Positions 8,226 to 17,877 of a stretch of DNA of 64,000 bases are shown in pieces (positions within the stretch are counted from its first letter, which is position 1; each line of letters starts with the position of its first letter). The stretch is from positions 2,790,001-2,854,000 of the forward strand of contig OZ241916.1 in assembly GCA_965203865.1 (NCBI GenBank), in the 5' to 3' direction. Source of the DNA: G965200765 sp965203865 (GTDB lineage: Bacteria > Pseudomonadota > Gammaproteobacteria > Arenicellales > JAJDZL01). The notes below the pieces were generated by a model. The model was not told where the DNA came from. It did not search any database and was given only the letters and a program-made list of their open reading frames with translations. The position numbers were made by a program, and so were the translations under genes.

Positions 8226-8993
8226 TCAACCGTTCAAATCAAATTTGATTGCATCCATGACCGCTTCGTCTGAAGCTCGCTCTGCAACCAGTATTTTTTT
8301 CACTCCCTGCTCTTTCAGATAATTTCCAATACGTGAACTGTAAGCTACGAAGCAGGTCGACTTCAATTTTGCCTTTATCTCCTGCTCAAACAAATCAATC
8401 AGATTGGCAGCACCCGAAACACTGGTCGCTACGATATAGTCTAATTCCTTATTTTCCAAATAATCCACAATATGTCCCACATCAACATTCGGCTTGATTC
8501 TGCGATAGACAATAAAAACAGATAATCTTCTGCAAGACCTGCTTAATTGCTCCTGCAACACGCCAGAGCTGTTCTCGCCGTCAAAAACCACAATATTCTT
8601 ATCGTTCGCGTTTCGCAATTCTGCCATTTTCAGCAATTGCTCCGCCCCATATTTTACTTTAGGGTGAACTACCTTTTCGATTTCAAGTATTTTTCGGGCA
8701 AACTCGGCTGTTTCCACCCCGACAGTTGCACAGGCCAAACCTTGCGGCCACTTCAAGTTTGATTCAATGATCCAATTTGAAACGGCCTCAATGGCATTTT
8801 TACTGGAGAAGATAGCCAGGTCGTAGAACTCTTCCTTTCTGAAAACCGGTCCCAATTCTTCCGGGTTGACAGTATGTTGAATATCAACAGTAGGCAACAG
8901 TACAGGATTGCCGCCGCTGGATTTGATTCTGCCGAGCAGATTGTCCGCCAAGTGAGCGGGACGTGTAACCATAACTGATTTTCCTTGCAGCAT
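8226..8993 (-). CDS. hemD: Uroporphyrinogen-III synthase HemD
   Basis: The ATG at 8993 lies 5 nt after the hemC stop; a TTG at 9017 would overlap hemC. The 255-residue product begins MLQGKSVMVTRPAHLADNLL, with the two-domain HemD pattern: DLAIFSSKNAIEAVSNWI in the first domain, ACATVGVETAEFARK, then VFDGENSSGVLQEQL and DYIVATSVSGAANLIDLF and VAYSSRIGNYLKEQG. It closes hydroxymethylbilane into uroporphyrinogen III with inversion of ring D. Sequence in this family is weakly conserved, so operon position behind hemC carries much of the call. Confidence 0.93.
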   Translation of the reverse strand: MLQGKSVMVTRPAHLADNLLGRIKSSGGNPVLLPTVDIQHTVNPEELGPVFRKEEFYDLAIFSSKNAIEAVSNWIIESNLKWPQGLACATVGVETAEFARKILEIEKVVHPKVKYGAEQLLKMAELRNANDKNIVVFDGENSSGVLQEQLSRSCRRLSVFIVYRRIKPNVDVGHIVDYLENKELDYIVATSVSGAANLIDLFEQEIKAKLKSTCFVAYSSRIGNYLKEQGVKKILVAERASDEAVMDAIKFDLNG

Positions 8994-8998
8994 GGCTT

Positions 8999-9928
8999 TT
9001 AGTTTTCCACCAGGCAAGCGTCAAGAATTTTCTGCGCACCGGACTCGATCATTGAATCGGCAAGACTTGCAGCAGCCAGGGAGGGATCTCCAGCATATTC
9101 AACCGTTTCAACCGATACGTAATCACTGCCATCCAGCAGTCCTGCCCAACCTTTTATTGAACATTCTTCCTTATCATGCAAACTGGCATAGATTCCCAAT
9201 GGCATGTGACAATTTCCGCCTAGTAATCGGTTTGCTTCGCGCTCTGCTTGAACCAAATCAAAAGTGTGCGTGTCATTTAACGATTCTATGATGTTCTTCA
9301 CATCCGTATCGTCTGCTCTGCACTCAATCCCCAGTGCACCCTGCCCCGGCGACGGAACAAAGTCCTCAACAGAAAGAATCTGTTTGATTCTGTATTCCAG
9401 CTCAAGTCTCCTCAATCCTGCAACTGCGAGAATCACTGCGTCAAAGTCTCCGTTATCAAGCCGGTTCAAACGCGTTGTTACGTTTCCGCGAAGATTCAGC
9501 ACCTGAAGATCGGACCTCAGGCTAAGTAACTGGCTTCGCCGCCGTGGACTACATGTTCCAACTCTGGCACCGGAAGGCAGCTCGTCAACTGACTGATAGC
9601 GATTGGATACAAGGGCGTCAAATGGATTTTCCCGCTTGAGAATAACAGGAATTTGAAACTCGTCCGCAAGGTTCACTGTTACATCCTTCATGGAATGAAC
9701 TGCGAGATCGATTCTTCTGTCAACCAAGGCGTTTTCAAGTTCCTTGATAAACAAACCCTTCCCGCCAATATCGGCAAGCGGAACATCCTGCCTTTGATCG
9801 CCTTCGGTTTTAATGGAAACAATCTCCACTTCCAGATCTTTTTTGCTATTGGAAATCAGGCTGGCAACATGCTTTGCCTGCCAAAGTGCAAGCGTGCTTC
9901 CACGCGTTCCGATTCGAATCTTGTTCAT
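8999..9928 (-). CDS. hemC: Porphobilinogen deaminase HemC
   Basis: The ATG at 9928 (MNKIRIGTRGSTLALWQA) fits the family better than the GTG at 9940. The product of about 309 residues shows the substrate-binding HSMKDV, CSPRRRSQLLSLRSDL, the LRGNVTTRLNRLD segment, SPGQGALGIECR, and LLGGNCHMPLG, whose Cys holds the dipyrromethane cofactor. It polymerises four porphobilinogens to hydroxymethylbilane. It is first in the hem operon and divergent from argH across a 180-bp gap, an arrangement common in gammaproteobacteria. Confidence 0.97.
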   Translation of the reverse strand: MNKIRIGTRGSTLALWQAKHVASLISNSKKDLEVEIVSIKTEGDQRQDVPLADIGGKGLFIKELENALVDRRIDLAVHSMKDVTVNLADEFQIPVILKRENPFDALVSNRYQSVDELPSGARVGTCSPRRRSQLLSLRSDLQVLNLRGNVTTRLNRLDNGDFDAVILAVAGLRRLELEYRIKQILSVEDFVPSPGQGALGIECRADDTDVKNIIESLNDTHTFDLVQAEREANRLLGGNCHMPLGIYASLHDKEECSIKGWAGLLDGSDYVSVETVEYAGDPSLAAASLADSMIESGAQKILDACLVEN

Positions 9929-10107
9929 GAGGCTAGCCACTCATTTTATATTCAAATTTCACAGTTTGGTTATTTTGAAGCACGCTGGATTTGTGAATTA
10001 CTTAAAATACTGTTGTATTCAGTTTGTTTTGAATCGAAAAATTTACAAATAGTCCAATTTGACGGTTCTATACTGTCTTGCCAATAGCAACTTAATCTGC
10101 ATATATT

Positions 10108-11496
10108 GTGACAAAAGAAAAATCCAGTATCTGGGGCGGAAGGTTTACCGGTTCCACGGATGTTGATGTTCAATCATTTACAGCGTCGGTTTCTTACGAC
10201 CGAAGATTGTATCGCTACGACGTGGAAGGTTCGATCGCGCATGCGCAAATGCTGGCTTCCATTGGAGTACTCACTGAAGATGAACTGCTCGCCATAACAA
10301 CCGGGTTGCAGCAGATTGCAATGGAAATCGAAAGCGGGCATTTTGAATGGCGGGACGAGTTGGAGGATGTTCACATGAATATTGAGCATGAACTCGTAAA
10401 TCGTATCGGCAACGCCGGCCGCAAGTTGCACACAGCGCGGTCCCGAAATGATCAAGTTGCCACCGATATTCGATTGTTCGTCCGGGAGATGATTGATCAT
10501 ACCGTTGAAAAAATTGCCGCACTGCAATCGACACTGCTTGACATGGCCGAAAATGAAGCCGAAACCATTATGCCCGGCTACACTCACTTGCAAGTCGCCC
10601 AGCCGGTCACGCTTGGACACCACTTGCTTGCATGGTTTGAAATGCTGAACCGCGACCGGCAACGATTCATCGATGCCAGAAAGCGAACCAATATTTCTCC
10701 CTTGGGTTCTGCTGCTCTTGCCGGAACAAGCTTCGCGATCGATCGAGAATTTACCGCCGATGCACTCAATTTCGACGCGGTATCCCAAAATTCAATCGAC
10801 TCCGTTTCAGACCGGGATTTTGCTATTGAGTTTACTGCCCACGCAGCACTAACCATGGTTCACCTTTCCCGAATTTGCGAAGAACTCATCCATTGGGCAT
10901 CAGAAGCCTACAAGTTTATTGCCATTGCAGATGAATTTACCACCGGCTCCAGTATCATGCCTCAGAAAAAAAATCCTGATATTGCAGAACTCGTGCGAGG
11001 GAAAAGTGCACGAACAGTCGGCAATCTTCAATCGCTGTTAATGTTGATGAAGGCGCAGCCTCTGGCATACAACCGCGACAATCAGGAAGACAAGGAAGGA
11101 TTGTTCGACACAATTGACACGCTATTGGCAAGCCTTGGCATCATGAACAGCATGCTGGCAAATATTCAGCCTGACCGAGAGCGGATGAAGACAGCGGCAA
11201 TGAGCGGATTTTCAACGGCAACAGATTTGGCAGACTATCTTGTACGACAAGACATCCCATTCCGGGAAGCGCATGAAATCGTTGGAAGTATCGTGCGACA
11301 TTGCATCGAGAACGACATTGAACTGAATTCCATGTCTGTTGATGACTTCAGGCAGTTTTCTTCGAAAATCGACGATACCGTGACTTCGGTACTGACAGTA
11401 GAGCAATCTGTTGCTGCCAGAAACCACGTTGGTGGCACAGCACCCGAGCAGGTTCGCCTCGCGGTCGAAGCAGGACGACAGCGTTTGCAATCCTGA
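10108..11496 (+). CDS. argH: Argininosuccinate lyase ArgH
   Basis: The GTG start gives a 462-residue protein opening KSSIWGGRFTGSTD. The fumarase/aspartase superfamily regions are all visible: TARSRNDQVATDIRLF, the TMPGYTHLQVAQP-like stretch (MPGYTHLQVAQPVTLGH), and the signature GSSIMPQKKNPD with the catalytic serine loop. It splits argininosuccinate into arginine and fumarate, the last step of arginine synthesis. It is divergent from hemC and followed closely by lptM and lysA, which may be read from the same transcript. Confidence 0.97.
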   Translation: MTKEKSSIWGGRFTGSTDVDVQSFTASVSYDRRLYRYDVEGSIAHAQMLASIGVLTEDELLAITTGLQQIAMEIESGHFEWRDELEDVHMNIEHELVNRIGNAGRKLHTARSRNDQVATDIRLFVREMIDHTVEKIAALQSTLLDMAENEAETIMPGYTHLQVAQPVTLGHHLLAWFEMLNRDRQRFIDARKRTNISPLGSAALAGTSFAIDREFTADALNFDAVSQNSIDSVSDRDFAIEFTAHAALTMVHLSRICEELIHWASEAYKFIAIADEFTTGSSIMPQKKNPDIAELVRGKSARTVGNLQSLLMLMKAQPLAYNRDNQEDKEGLFDTIDTLLASLGIMNSMLANIQPDRERMKTAAMSGFSTATDLADYLVRQDIPFREAHEIVGSIVRHCIENDIELNSMSVDDFRQFSSKIDDTVTSVLTVEQSVAARNHVGGTAPEQVRLAVEAGRQRLQS

Positions 11497-11521
11497 GCAA
11501 TTTTCCCGCTGCATAGTAATA

Positions 11522-11677
11522 GTGACTTCAAGAAAAACTCTATCGCGCAAATTCGTTGTTGTCGTTTTGGTCGTTGTTCCACTATTAGCATCCTGCGGTA
11601 ACAAAGGACCGCTTGCGCTGCCCTCGGAAATCGAACTGCTTTCAACGAATCATTCGTTGAACAACTACAGTAACTGA
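11522..11677 (+). CDS. lptM: LptM (YifL-like) small lipoprotein
   Basis: The likely GTG start at 11522 gives a product of about 51 residues: VTSRKTLSRKFVVVVLVVVP, the lipobox LLASC, and the family's CGNKGPLALP directly after the lipidated cysteine. A longer in-frame reading from 11411 would overlap the argH end and has no export signal at its start. LptM stabilises assembly of the LptD outer-membrane LPS translocon. It lies 4 nt before lysA, the position it holds in many gammaproteobacteria. The RBS is weak, so the start is uncertain by a few codons. Confidence 0.88.
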   Translation: MTSRKTLSRKFVVVVLVVVPLLASCGNKGPLALPSEIELLSTNHSLNNYSN

Positions 11678-11681
11678 ATTC

Positions 11682-12959
11682 ATGAACGCTTTTCAGTACA
11701 AAGACGGACACCTGCATGCTGAGGATGTACCGCTAGAAAAAATCGCAAATGATATCGGTACGCCATGCTATGTATATTCCCAGACAGGCTTTGAGCAATG
11801 CTGGAAGGAGTTTGACAAGGCATTTGGAAATCGTGCGCACACTGTTCGATACTCGGTCAAAGCAAATTCAAACCTTGCAATTCTGGCAGTTCTGGTAAAA
11901 CTGGGGGCAGGATTCGGAGTGATATCCGGCGGGGAAATTCGGAGAGTCATTGACGCAGGCGGCAATCCGAACGAAATCGTTTTCTCCGGTGTTGGCAAGT
12001 CAGAAGATGAAATCCGCCTTGCACTGAATTACGACATTCTCTGCTTCAATATCGAATCAGAAGCCGAACTCTTTCGAATTCAGGAAATTGCTTCCCAGAG
12101 CGGCAAAACCGCCAGGGTCAGCGTTCGTGTAAATCCCAATATAGATGCAATGACGCATCCTCACATTACAACGGGTCTTCATCAGAACAAATTTGGTCTT
12201 CCAGTCGAAGATGCTGTCCATTTGTATGAAAGAGCCAGTTCAATGAAAAACATAAGGATTCACGGAATTGCGATGCATATCGGTTCCCAGATTACATCAA
12301 TCGAACCATTCCTGGACGCAGTGGAACGAGAGCTGGATATAGTGGACTTGATGGCGGAGCAGAATATTGATCTGCATCATTTGGATTTGGGCGGGGGACT
12401 GGGGATTCAATACTGCGACGAATCCCCGCCAGCACCTGCTGAATATGCCAAAGCAATTTGCGAAGTGCTGGACCGGCGACAGATTACCAAGTCGATTTCA
12501 ATTGACCCTGGACGCTCTATCGCTGCAAATTCGGGCATTCTGCTCACCCGAATTGAATACATAAAAACTGGAGCAGCAAAAAATTTTGCGGTGACCGATG
12601 CTGCGATGAATGATCTTATTCGGCCGGTGCTGTACGATGCCTGGATGGATATACGTTCAGTGCAAGAGTATTCAGAGCACTCTGTTAAAACTTACGACGT
12701 TGTGGGACCTGTGTGTGAAACCGGTGATTTTTTCGGAAAAGAACGCAAGCTTGCCATTGCACCGGGCGACTTGCTTGCTGTCCATTCTGCAGGAGCTTAC
12801 GGAGCAGTAATGGGTTCAAACTACAATTCTCGCGTACGTCCTCCGGAAGTACTTGTCAAGGGCAATACCTGCAATGTCATTCGGAAACTGGAAACCTACG
12901 AACAAATGATCGTCAACGAATCAATCCCTAGCCACTTGCAGTCAAGCCAAGGAAGTTAG
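11682..12959 (+). CDS. lysA: Diaminopimelate decarboxylase LysA
   Basis: The 425-residue protein shows the alanine-racemase-like barrel with YSVKANSNLAIL (PLP lysine), SGGEIRRVIDAGG, HIGSQITSIEPF, the glycine-rich LDLGGGLGI, DPGRSIAANSG and the active-site CETGDFFGKERKL with the catalytic cysteine. AGAYGAVMGSNYNSR closes the site. It decarboxylates meso-diaminopimelate to lysine. It follows lptM by 4 nt and overlaps, tail to tail, the AhpD-like gene on the other strand by 4 nt. Confidence 0.97.
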   Translation: MNAFQYKDGHLHAEDVPLEKIANDIGTPCYVYSQTGFEQCWKEFDKAFGNRAHTVRYSVKANSNLAILAVLVKLGAGFGVISGGEIRRVIDAGGNPNEIVFSGVGKSEDEIRLALNYDILCFNIESEAELFRIQEIASQSGKTARVSVRVNPNIDAMTHPHITTGLHQNKFGLPVEDAVHLYERASSMKNIRIHGIAMHIGSQITSIEPFLDAVERELDIVDLMAEQNIDLHHLDLGGGLGIQYCDESPPAPAEYAKAICEVLDRRQITKSISIDPGRSIAANSGILLTRIEYIKTGAAKNFAVTDAAMNDLIRPVLYDAWMDIRSVQEYSEHSVKTYDVVGPVCETGDFFGKERKLAIAPGDLLAVHSAGAYGAVMGSNYNSRVRPPEVLVKGNTCNVIRKLETYEQMIVNESIPSHLQSSQGS

Positions 12960-13537
12960 TCAAACTCCCGCGCCATGTTGTAGAACTCGGGATTCGGCTG
13001 CATGTTCATAAAGTTTGCCATGCGATTGCTCAGTCCAAAAAATGCAGTAATCCCCGCAATGTCCCAAATGTCTTCATCACTGAAGCCAAACTCTCGGAGC
13101 TTGACAAAATCTTCATCACCAATTGACTTGGAGTCGTTGGATACTTTCAACGCGAACTCCAGCATTGCGGCCTGCCTCGGCGAAATGTCCGCTTTTCGGT
13201 AATTGACCGCAACTTGATCTGCTACCAGAGGGTGCTTGGCCCGAATCCGAAGTACTGCACCATGAGCGACAACGCAGTACTGGCAGTTGTTATCGCCGGA
13301 CGTTGCAACAACAATCATTTCCATGTCTGCCTTGCTCAAACCACTGTTCTTTTTCTCCATCAAGGCATCGTAATAAGCAAAGAATGCCCTGAATTCATCC
13401 GGGCGATGAGCAAGGGCAAGAAATACATTCGGTACGAATCCAGACTTTTCTTGCACTGCAAGAATTCTGTCTTTGATATCCTTGGGCAAATCGTTAATTT
13501 CCGGCACAGGATAACGACTAATATCAGGCTTGTTCAT
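12956..13537 (-). CDS. AhpD-like / carboxymuconolactone-decarboxylase-family peroxidase-related protein
   Basis: The start is taken as ATG 13537 (MNKPDISRYPVPEIND); a longer reading would run into the gene at 13569. The product of 193 residues carries the AhpD core: SKADMEMIVVATSG followed by CQYCVVAHGAVLR, the CxxC...H redox site that works as an alkylhydroperoxidase-like thiol centre. The FVPNVFLALAHRP motif near the N-terminus is typical of the peroxidase-related subgroup. A role in oxidative stress or hydrogen-peroxide handling next to the flavin oxidase-like gene upstream (31-nt gap, same strand) is a reasonable inference. Confidence 0.88.
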   Translation of the reverse strand: MNKPDISRYPVPEINDLPKDIKDRILAVQEKSGFVPNVFLALAHRPDEFRAFFAYYDALMEKKNSGLSKADMEMIVVATSGDNNCQYCVVAHGAVLRIRAKHPLVADQVAVNYRKADISPRQAAMLEFALKVSNDSKSIGDEDFVKLREFGFSDEDIWDIAGITAFFGLSNRMANFMNMQPNPEFYNMAREFD

Positions 13538-13568
13538 TCTGGCTACTTGATTTTTTCGATTGATTGAT

Positions 13569-15980
13569 TCACGCGCGCATCTTGGCTCCACTCGGGTCAT
13601 ACAGAGGCTCGCGTGCAAGCTTGGCTGGACGAGGATCTCCAATTATCTCGATTGTAAACTCTCCCTCATCCCAAGTGTTGGGACGAACATAGCCAATCGC
13701 AATACTCTTCCCAATGGTATGACCGTACGAGCCGGTGGTGACAATCCCGACAACCTTTCCACAGCATAGTATAGGTTCGCCGCCCACTGGATCGGCACCG
13801 TCCTCATCTATTGCAAAACAGGAAAGAATCCAATCTTCAGGTTCGCCACTGAGATTTGCCAGGCAATCGCGACCAACAAACTCACCTTTATCAAGCTTTA
13901 CAAATCGATTCAATCGAGACTGGTAGGGGTTGTATTCTGGAGTGTACTCCCGTCCCCAGCTTCCATATCCTTTTTCAAGGCGAAGCGAAAGCAACGTGCG
14001 CGAACCAACTTGCCTGAGCCCGAATTCCTTGCCTTCATTGAGTATCAGATTCAGCACTTCCAACTGATGCTCAGCCGGAAAGTAAATTTCATAGCCAAGC
14101 TCGCCGGTAAATGCAACACGAAGCAGCAGTACTTCAACGCTCCCCACTTTTATGTGACGAACACTCAGGAATGAGCAGGCTTCGGCAGACAAGTCTTCCC
14201 CGGAAACCGCTTGCAGCAAGTCTCTTGAGTTCGGGCCAGACAAGGACATACCAACCCAGTCCACCGATTTGCTCTCGAACTCAACACCGTTTTGAAATTT
14301 GTGCGTGTTGAACCATCTCCGATGACTACGTTCGGCCACTCCGGCACCAATCAGCAAGTATCTGTTTTCATCCAGCCGGGCAATCGTAAAATCCGCGACT
14401 ACGCCACCGTTCTCGTGCACCATTGGTGCCAAGGCCATTCGACCGACTCTGGGCAAGCGGTTTGTAGACAAGTAATCCAGCCACTCAGTTGCACGCTTGC
14501 CTTCTATGATGTACTTGGCATAGGCAGATGTATCCAGCAGTCCCACCCCGGTGCGCAGTGCCCGGGACTCTTCGCCAACCGGCCCGAACGACTCGGTCCG
14601 TCTGAAATTATAGGTTTCAACCGCAGGGACTCCTTCAGGTGCGAACCATAGAGGCACTTCCCAACCAACTTGCGCACCAAACACGGCTCCGCTACTCTTT
14701 TGTTTTTCGTATGCCGGACGTGTTCTGAGCGGGCGACCTGCCGGCCGTTCTTCGTACGGAAAAGAAATTCTGAATCGGGTACTGTAGTTGTCGGAAGTTG
14801 TTTCAGCTACGTATTTTTTCGTAATCCAACGCCCAAAGCGTGCAACATCAATTGCCGACACATCCAGGCTTGGCTGCCCGTCAAGAATCCATTCGGCCAT
14901 CATTTTTCCCAATCCGCCGCCCAGGCTGAATCCCGGAACCAATCCACCAATCAAGTAGTAGTTCAGCAAGTCTGGAACCGGCCCGAACAACGGCAGTATG
15001 TCCGGCGACAGAATCATGGGTCCGTTAATCACGCGTTTGATTCCCGCTGTCTCCAGAAGCGGCATTCGATGCATGGCACGTGCCACGTTGTCGACAATCC
15101 TTTCCAAATCATCAGGCAGCAAGTCATGCCCGAAATTTTGGGGAGTGCCGTCAACGGCCCAGCTCCGACCATCTTGTTCATAAGCACCAACCAGAAATCC
15201 CTTTCCTTCCTGTCGCAAGTAGTATTCGCCGTCGTTGTCGTGGATCAGCGGCATTTCGGTTTCCAGTGCCTCAACCTCTGGAACATTCTCTGTAACAAAG
15301 TACTGGTGCTCATACGGCATCAAAGGAAGTTCAACCCCTGCAAGCCGGACCACTTCCCGCGCCCATAAACCGCCGCAAGCCACAACAACATCGGCTTCAT
15401 AGACTTCCTTTTCTGTCTTTACGATCCAACCGCCGTCCGGTCTTTGCGTCGTGGCCACCACTGGAGATTGCCGATGTATTTTTGCCCCGTATTTTCGCGC
15501 ACCTGCTGCGTATGCATTCGTAACGCCGCTAGGGTCAACATGCGCTTCATTCGGTTCCCACATTGCACCGTATACGCCGTCAAGATTCAACAGGGGTACC
15601 CGCTCTTGGACCTCTTCAAGCGACATTGTGCTGAACTCCAGTCCCAGATACTTGGCTTTCGATATTTGAATCTTGATTTGATCAAATCTTTCGGGGCTGC
15701 TGGCAAGGTACAGACCGCCTACATTTCGAATTCCGCAGGATTGTCCGGTTTCTTCCTCAAGTTGCGGGTAGAGCTTGACCGTATAGAAATGAAGCTTCGA
15801 AAGGTTTGGATTATCCTGCAAGACATGTGTATTGCCAGCGGCATGCCAAGTGGAGCCAGAGGTAAGCTCAGATCGCTCCAAAAGCACAATGTCCGGACAA
15901 CCGCGTTTCGCCAAGTGGTACGCAACACTGCAGCCTGCAACACCGCCGCCGATAATTACTACATGTGCCTTTCTTTTCAT
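13569..15980 (-). CDS. FAD-GcvT oxidoreductase of the dimethylglycine/sarcosine dehydrogenase family
   Basis: The 803-residue protein has an N-terminal FAD domain (VIIGGGVAGCSVAYHLAKRG) with TSGSTWHAAGNTHV, in which the His after Trp is the covalent FAD site of dimethylglycine dehydrogenase. IIGGLVPGFSLGGGLG completes the DAO domain. From about residue 430 comes a GcvT-like folate domain (VGLLDTSAYAKYIIEG, FTGELGYEIYFPAEH, LRLEKGYGSWGREYTPEYN) and a barrel C-terminus with TTGSYGHTIGKSIAIGYV. Such enzymes oxidatively demethylate N-methyl amino acids and pass the one-carbon unit to tetrahydrofolate. The substrate cannot be read. It matches the betaine-type genes elsewhere in the window. Confidence 0.9.
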   Translation of the reverse strand: MKRKAHVVIIGGGVAGCSVAYHLAKRGCPDIVLLERSELTSGSTWHAAGNTHVLQDNPNLSKLHFYTVKLYPQLEEETGQSCGIRNVGGLYLASSPERFDQIKIQISKAKYLGLEFSTMSLEEVQERVPLLNLDGVYGAMWEPNEAHVDPSGVTNAYAAGARKYGAKIHRQSPVVATTQRPDGGWIVKTEKEVYEADVVVACGGLWAREVVRLAGVELPLMPYEHQYFVTENVPEVEALETEMPLIHDNDGEYYLRQEGKGFLVGAYEQDGRSWAVDGTPQNFGHDLLPDDLERIVDNVARAMHRMPLLETAGIKRVINGPMILSPDILPLFGPVPDLLNYYLIGGLVPGFSLGGGLGKMMAEWILDGQPSLDVSAIDVARFGRWITKKYVAETTSDNYSTRFRISFPYEERPAGRPLRTRPAYEKQKSSGAVFGAQVGWEVPLWFAPEGVPAVETYNFRRTESFGPVGEESRALRTGVGLLDTSAYAKYIIEGKRATEWLDYLSTNRLPRVGRMALAPMVHENGGVVADFTIARLDENRYLLIGAGVAERSHRRWFNTHKFQNGVEFESKSVDWVGMSLSGPNSRDLLQAVSGEDLSAEACSFLSVRHIKVGSVEVLLLRVAFTGELGYEIYFPAEHQLEVLNLILNEGKEFGLRQVGSRTLLSLRLEKGYGSWGREYTPEYNPYQSRLNRFVKLDKGEFVGRDCLANLSGEPEDWILSCFAIDEDGADPVGGEPILCCGKVVGIVTTGSYGHTIGKSIAIGYVRPNTWDEGEFTIEIIGDPRPAKLAREPLYDPSGAKMRA

Positions 15981-16388
15981 TCAGCAGATAAGAATAATTA
16001 GCAACGGATAATACACGAAAAAATTTGTCAAGTTGAATGATTTTTTAAATTTTTTCAAATTGGATTCAAATTCACTTCAAAGCGAAACCTCGCAAACTGC
16101 TTCTTGAGGGAATTTCCTGTCAAAATCTAGTTGATTTGCAAAGGTAATCTGATACTAAATTCTGTTGCATTTCACTTGGCAGCAATCGCAATTTTCGTTT
16201 ACAGAAAGAAGGATACTGTTGACATTTAACAGCGAATTTTAAGACTCCGGGATAGAAACTGTAGAATGTTGCAAATTTACAACGATTTTGATGAATTTGG
16301 GGCTCGTTTAAAGAACTTTATCTGCGGAATTTGAAACAAATTATTGGCATTGCCAACAGTTCAATATAATTGACTATCAGAGTAATGG
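15981..16388. other. 408-bp non-coding region between divergent genes
   Basis: AT-rich DNA separating the DMGDH-like gene (minus) from the outer-membrane protein gene (plus). The right part holds a candidate promoter (listed separately). The rest shows tracts such as TTTTTTAAATTTTTTC (about 16041-16056) but no gene on either strand. Confidence 0.7.
16344..16370 (+). promoter_or_regulatory. Candidate promoter with perfect palindrome TTGGCA-T-TGCCAA
   Basis: TTGGCA (16344-16349) could serve as a -35 and TATAAT (16365-16370) as a consensus -10, but the spacer is only 15 nt. The first hexamer is the left arm of a perfect 13-bp inverted repeat, TTGGCATTGCCAA (16344-16356). An operator overlapping the -35 is therefore plausible. 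Transcription would begin just before the gene at 16389. Confidence 0.4.
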
Positions 16389-17240
16389 ATGACTATGCCT
16401 ACAGAAAATAAAATGATAGCAAGTTTGAACAGAAAGGGACTTCTGGGTGCTTCTTTGCTGGCTCTGTCAATTGGGATCCTGCCAGCAAGTTCCGCAACTG
16501 CACAAAATAATGCAGCACTGCAATTCAGCTCGATACTAAGCCAGCCGACGATTATTGATTTTGGCGGCATGTTTTCAAGGTTCGACAACTTGTATCCCGA
16601 CAGACAAAATGAATCCGTCTCGGGCGACACGAAAGGAAATACTCAATTTACGATTAGAAGTACTCGCGCATTCACATTTGGGTCTGGAGCACAATTCACA
16701 CCTTCAATGGGCATTCGCCTGCGTTGGGACGACAACAATAGTGGTCTTCGCCTGGGTACCGAAGTAGGGGGAGAAATGAGCTATTTCTTCCAGAATCTGA
16801 GGCTTGAAGTAACGACTTCTGCTCGTGTTGTAATCATGCCAGAGGGCGAGAAAAACGGCGAGCAGTATGGCGTTTCAATTGGAAATGTCTCAGAAAGCGG
16901 AAAAGGATTTTCTTATAGTCTGAAGATGGACCATGGCAACGAAGATTTTCCCTCGTATTCAATCTGGGACAGAGGAGTTGAGTTAAGCGAGACCCGTCGC
17001 GATGAATTTTCCACGCGCGTGAACACTGAAGTTGGATATGGGATACTCCGGTCCCGCGTTAAACTTACTCCTTATGTCGGAGTCGGATTCTCAGAACAAG
17101 CAAAAAACTACCGACTAGGGTCGCGACTCAATATAGGGAATGCATTTGAACTCAAACTGGAAGGCGAGCGAGTTGTTGAAACCAGAAGCAAGAAACAGGC
17201 GGTCAACCGTTTGATACTTGAAGGCTTGATAGACTGGTAG
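16389..17240 (+). CDS. Outer-membrane beta-barrel protein (283 aa)
   Basis: A signal peptide is clear (KGLLGASLLALSIGILPASSATA, cleavage after ATA near residue 38). The remainder alternates hydrophobic and polar residues as in beta-strands: FTPSMGIRLRWDD, LRLGTEVGGEMSYFF, LRLEVTTSARVVIM, LTPYVGVGF and NAFELKLEGERV. The protein ends in tryptophan (LILEGLIDW), matching the C-terminal aromatic that the BAM machine recognises. No catalytic motif is seen. It resembles the barrel domains found at the ends of large surface proteins, standing alone here. A second start at ATG 16410 is possible. Confidence 0.7.
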   Translation: MTMPTENKMIASLNRKGLLGASLLALSIGILPASSATAQNNAALQFSSILSQPTIIDFGGMFSRFDNLYPDRQNESVSGDTKGNTQFTIRSTRAFTFGSGAQFTPSMGIRLRWDDNNSGLRLGTEVGGEMSYFFQNLRLEVTTSARVVIMPEGEKNGEQYGVSIGNVSESGKGFSYSLKMDHGNEDFPSYSIWDRGVELSETRRDEFSTRVNTEVGYGILRSRVKLTPYVGVGFSEQAKNYRLGSRLNIGNAFELKLEGERVVETRSKKQAVNRLILEGLIDW

Positions 17241-17877
17241 AATTTTTCCTTTGAGCCCACTCAATTAGACTGGGCACTTGTTTCAAAATAAATCTTTAGT
17301 TTCCAGTAGCCAAAGCGGCTTGTATTTCAGAATTCTATGCAATTACAACATTGACAAGAAAGCCAACTTAAGAAGTTGTTGTAGTTGCTTCTGTGAACAA
17401 CTCATAAAGAACGTATCTGGCGCATATGTCGGCGTTGACTGCAATCATCCAATTCAATCCTGTTGAGCTACGCGCAACCATTAACTTGTTATGCTTTATC
17501 TGAAACAGCGAGAATTGTATTATGATGTAAAATCAAATTAATTATGACTTGATGCCGCAAGTGTTAGTTCACAGCCTGATTTTCCTATGCTTCACTGAAA
17601 CTGCAGTAGGAGTACTCACATGAGCCAGCGCGCTTTGGGCTGAATATATAACTCTCCGTCCACAATTTCACTGTGCCTTCAGTGCTGGATGATCAGATAT
17701 TGAACAAAAGTCTTTACATTTATCCTCCTATAGTTTCTTATGCAGTAAATTAGCAAGGACAGCAACACAGAGTTCTATAAAAATAAGTGTAATGTATCCT
17801 GCAAATTAGGAAGCCGAGACAAAGTGACTAGCCAATAATTAATTTTCTAGCATCTTGAACAATTGGGCACTACCTCA
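17241..17877. other. 637-bp non-coding region before the STAS/GHKL module
   Basis: No gene is supported. A weak hairpin GCCCA (17255-17259) / TGGGC (17271-17275) follows the barrel gene and may end its transcript, but no T-run follows. A 62-codon reading at 17278 has no start signal and no recognisable features. Base composition becomes strongly AT-rich towards the right, where the accessory module begins, consistent with a junction. Confidence 0.5.

Noticed and set aside
10174..10788. 204-codon reading opposite argH
   Set aside because: It is the complement of a strongly conserved gene and shows no protein family pattern.
14670..15368. 232-codon reading opposite the DMGDH-like gene
   Set aside because: Antisense open frame caused by codon bias; no ribosome site or domain.
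17278..17466. 62-codon reading after the barrel gene
   Set aside because: Cysteine-rich by chance, no start signal, no family resemblance.
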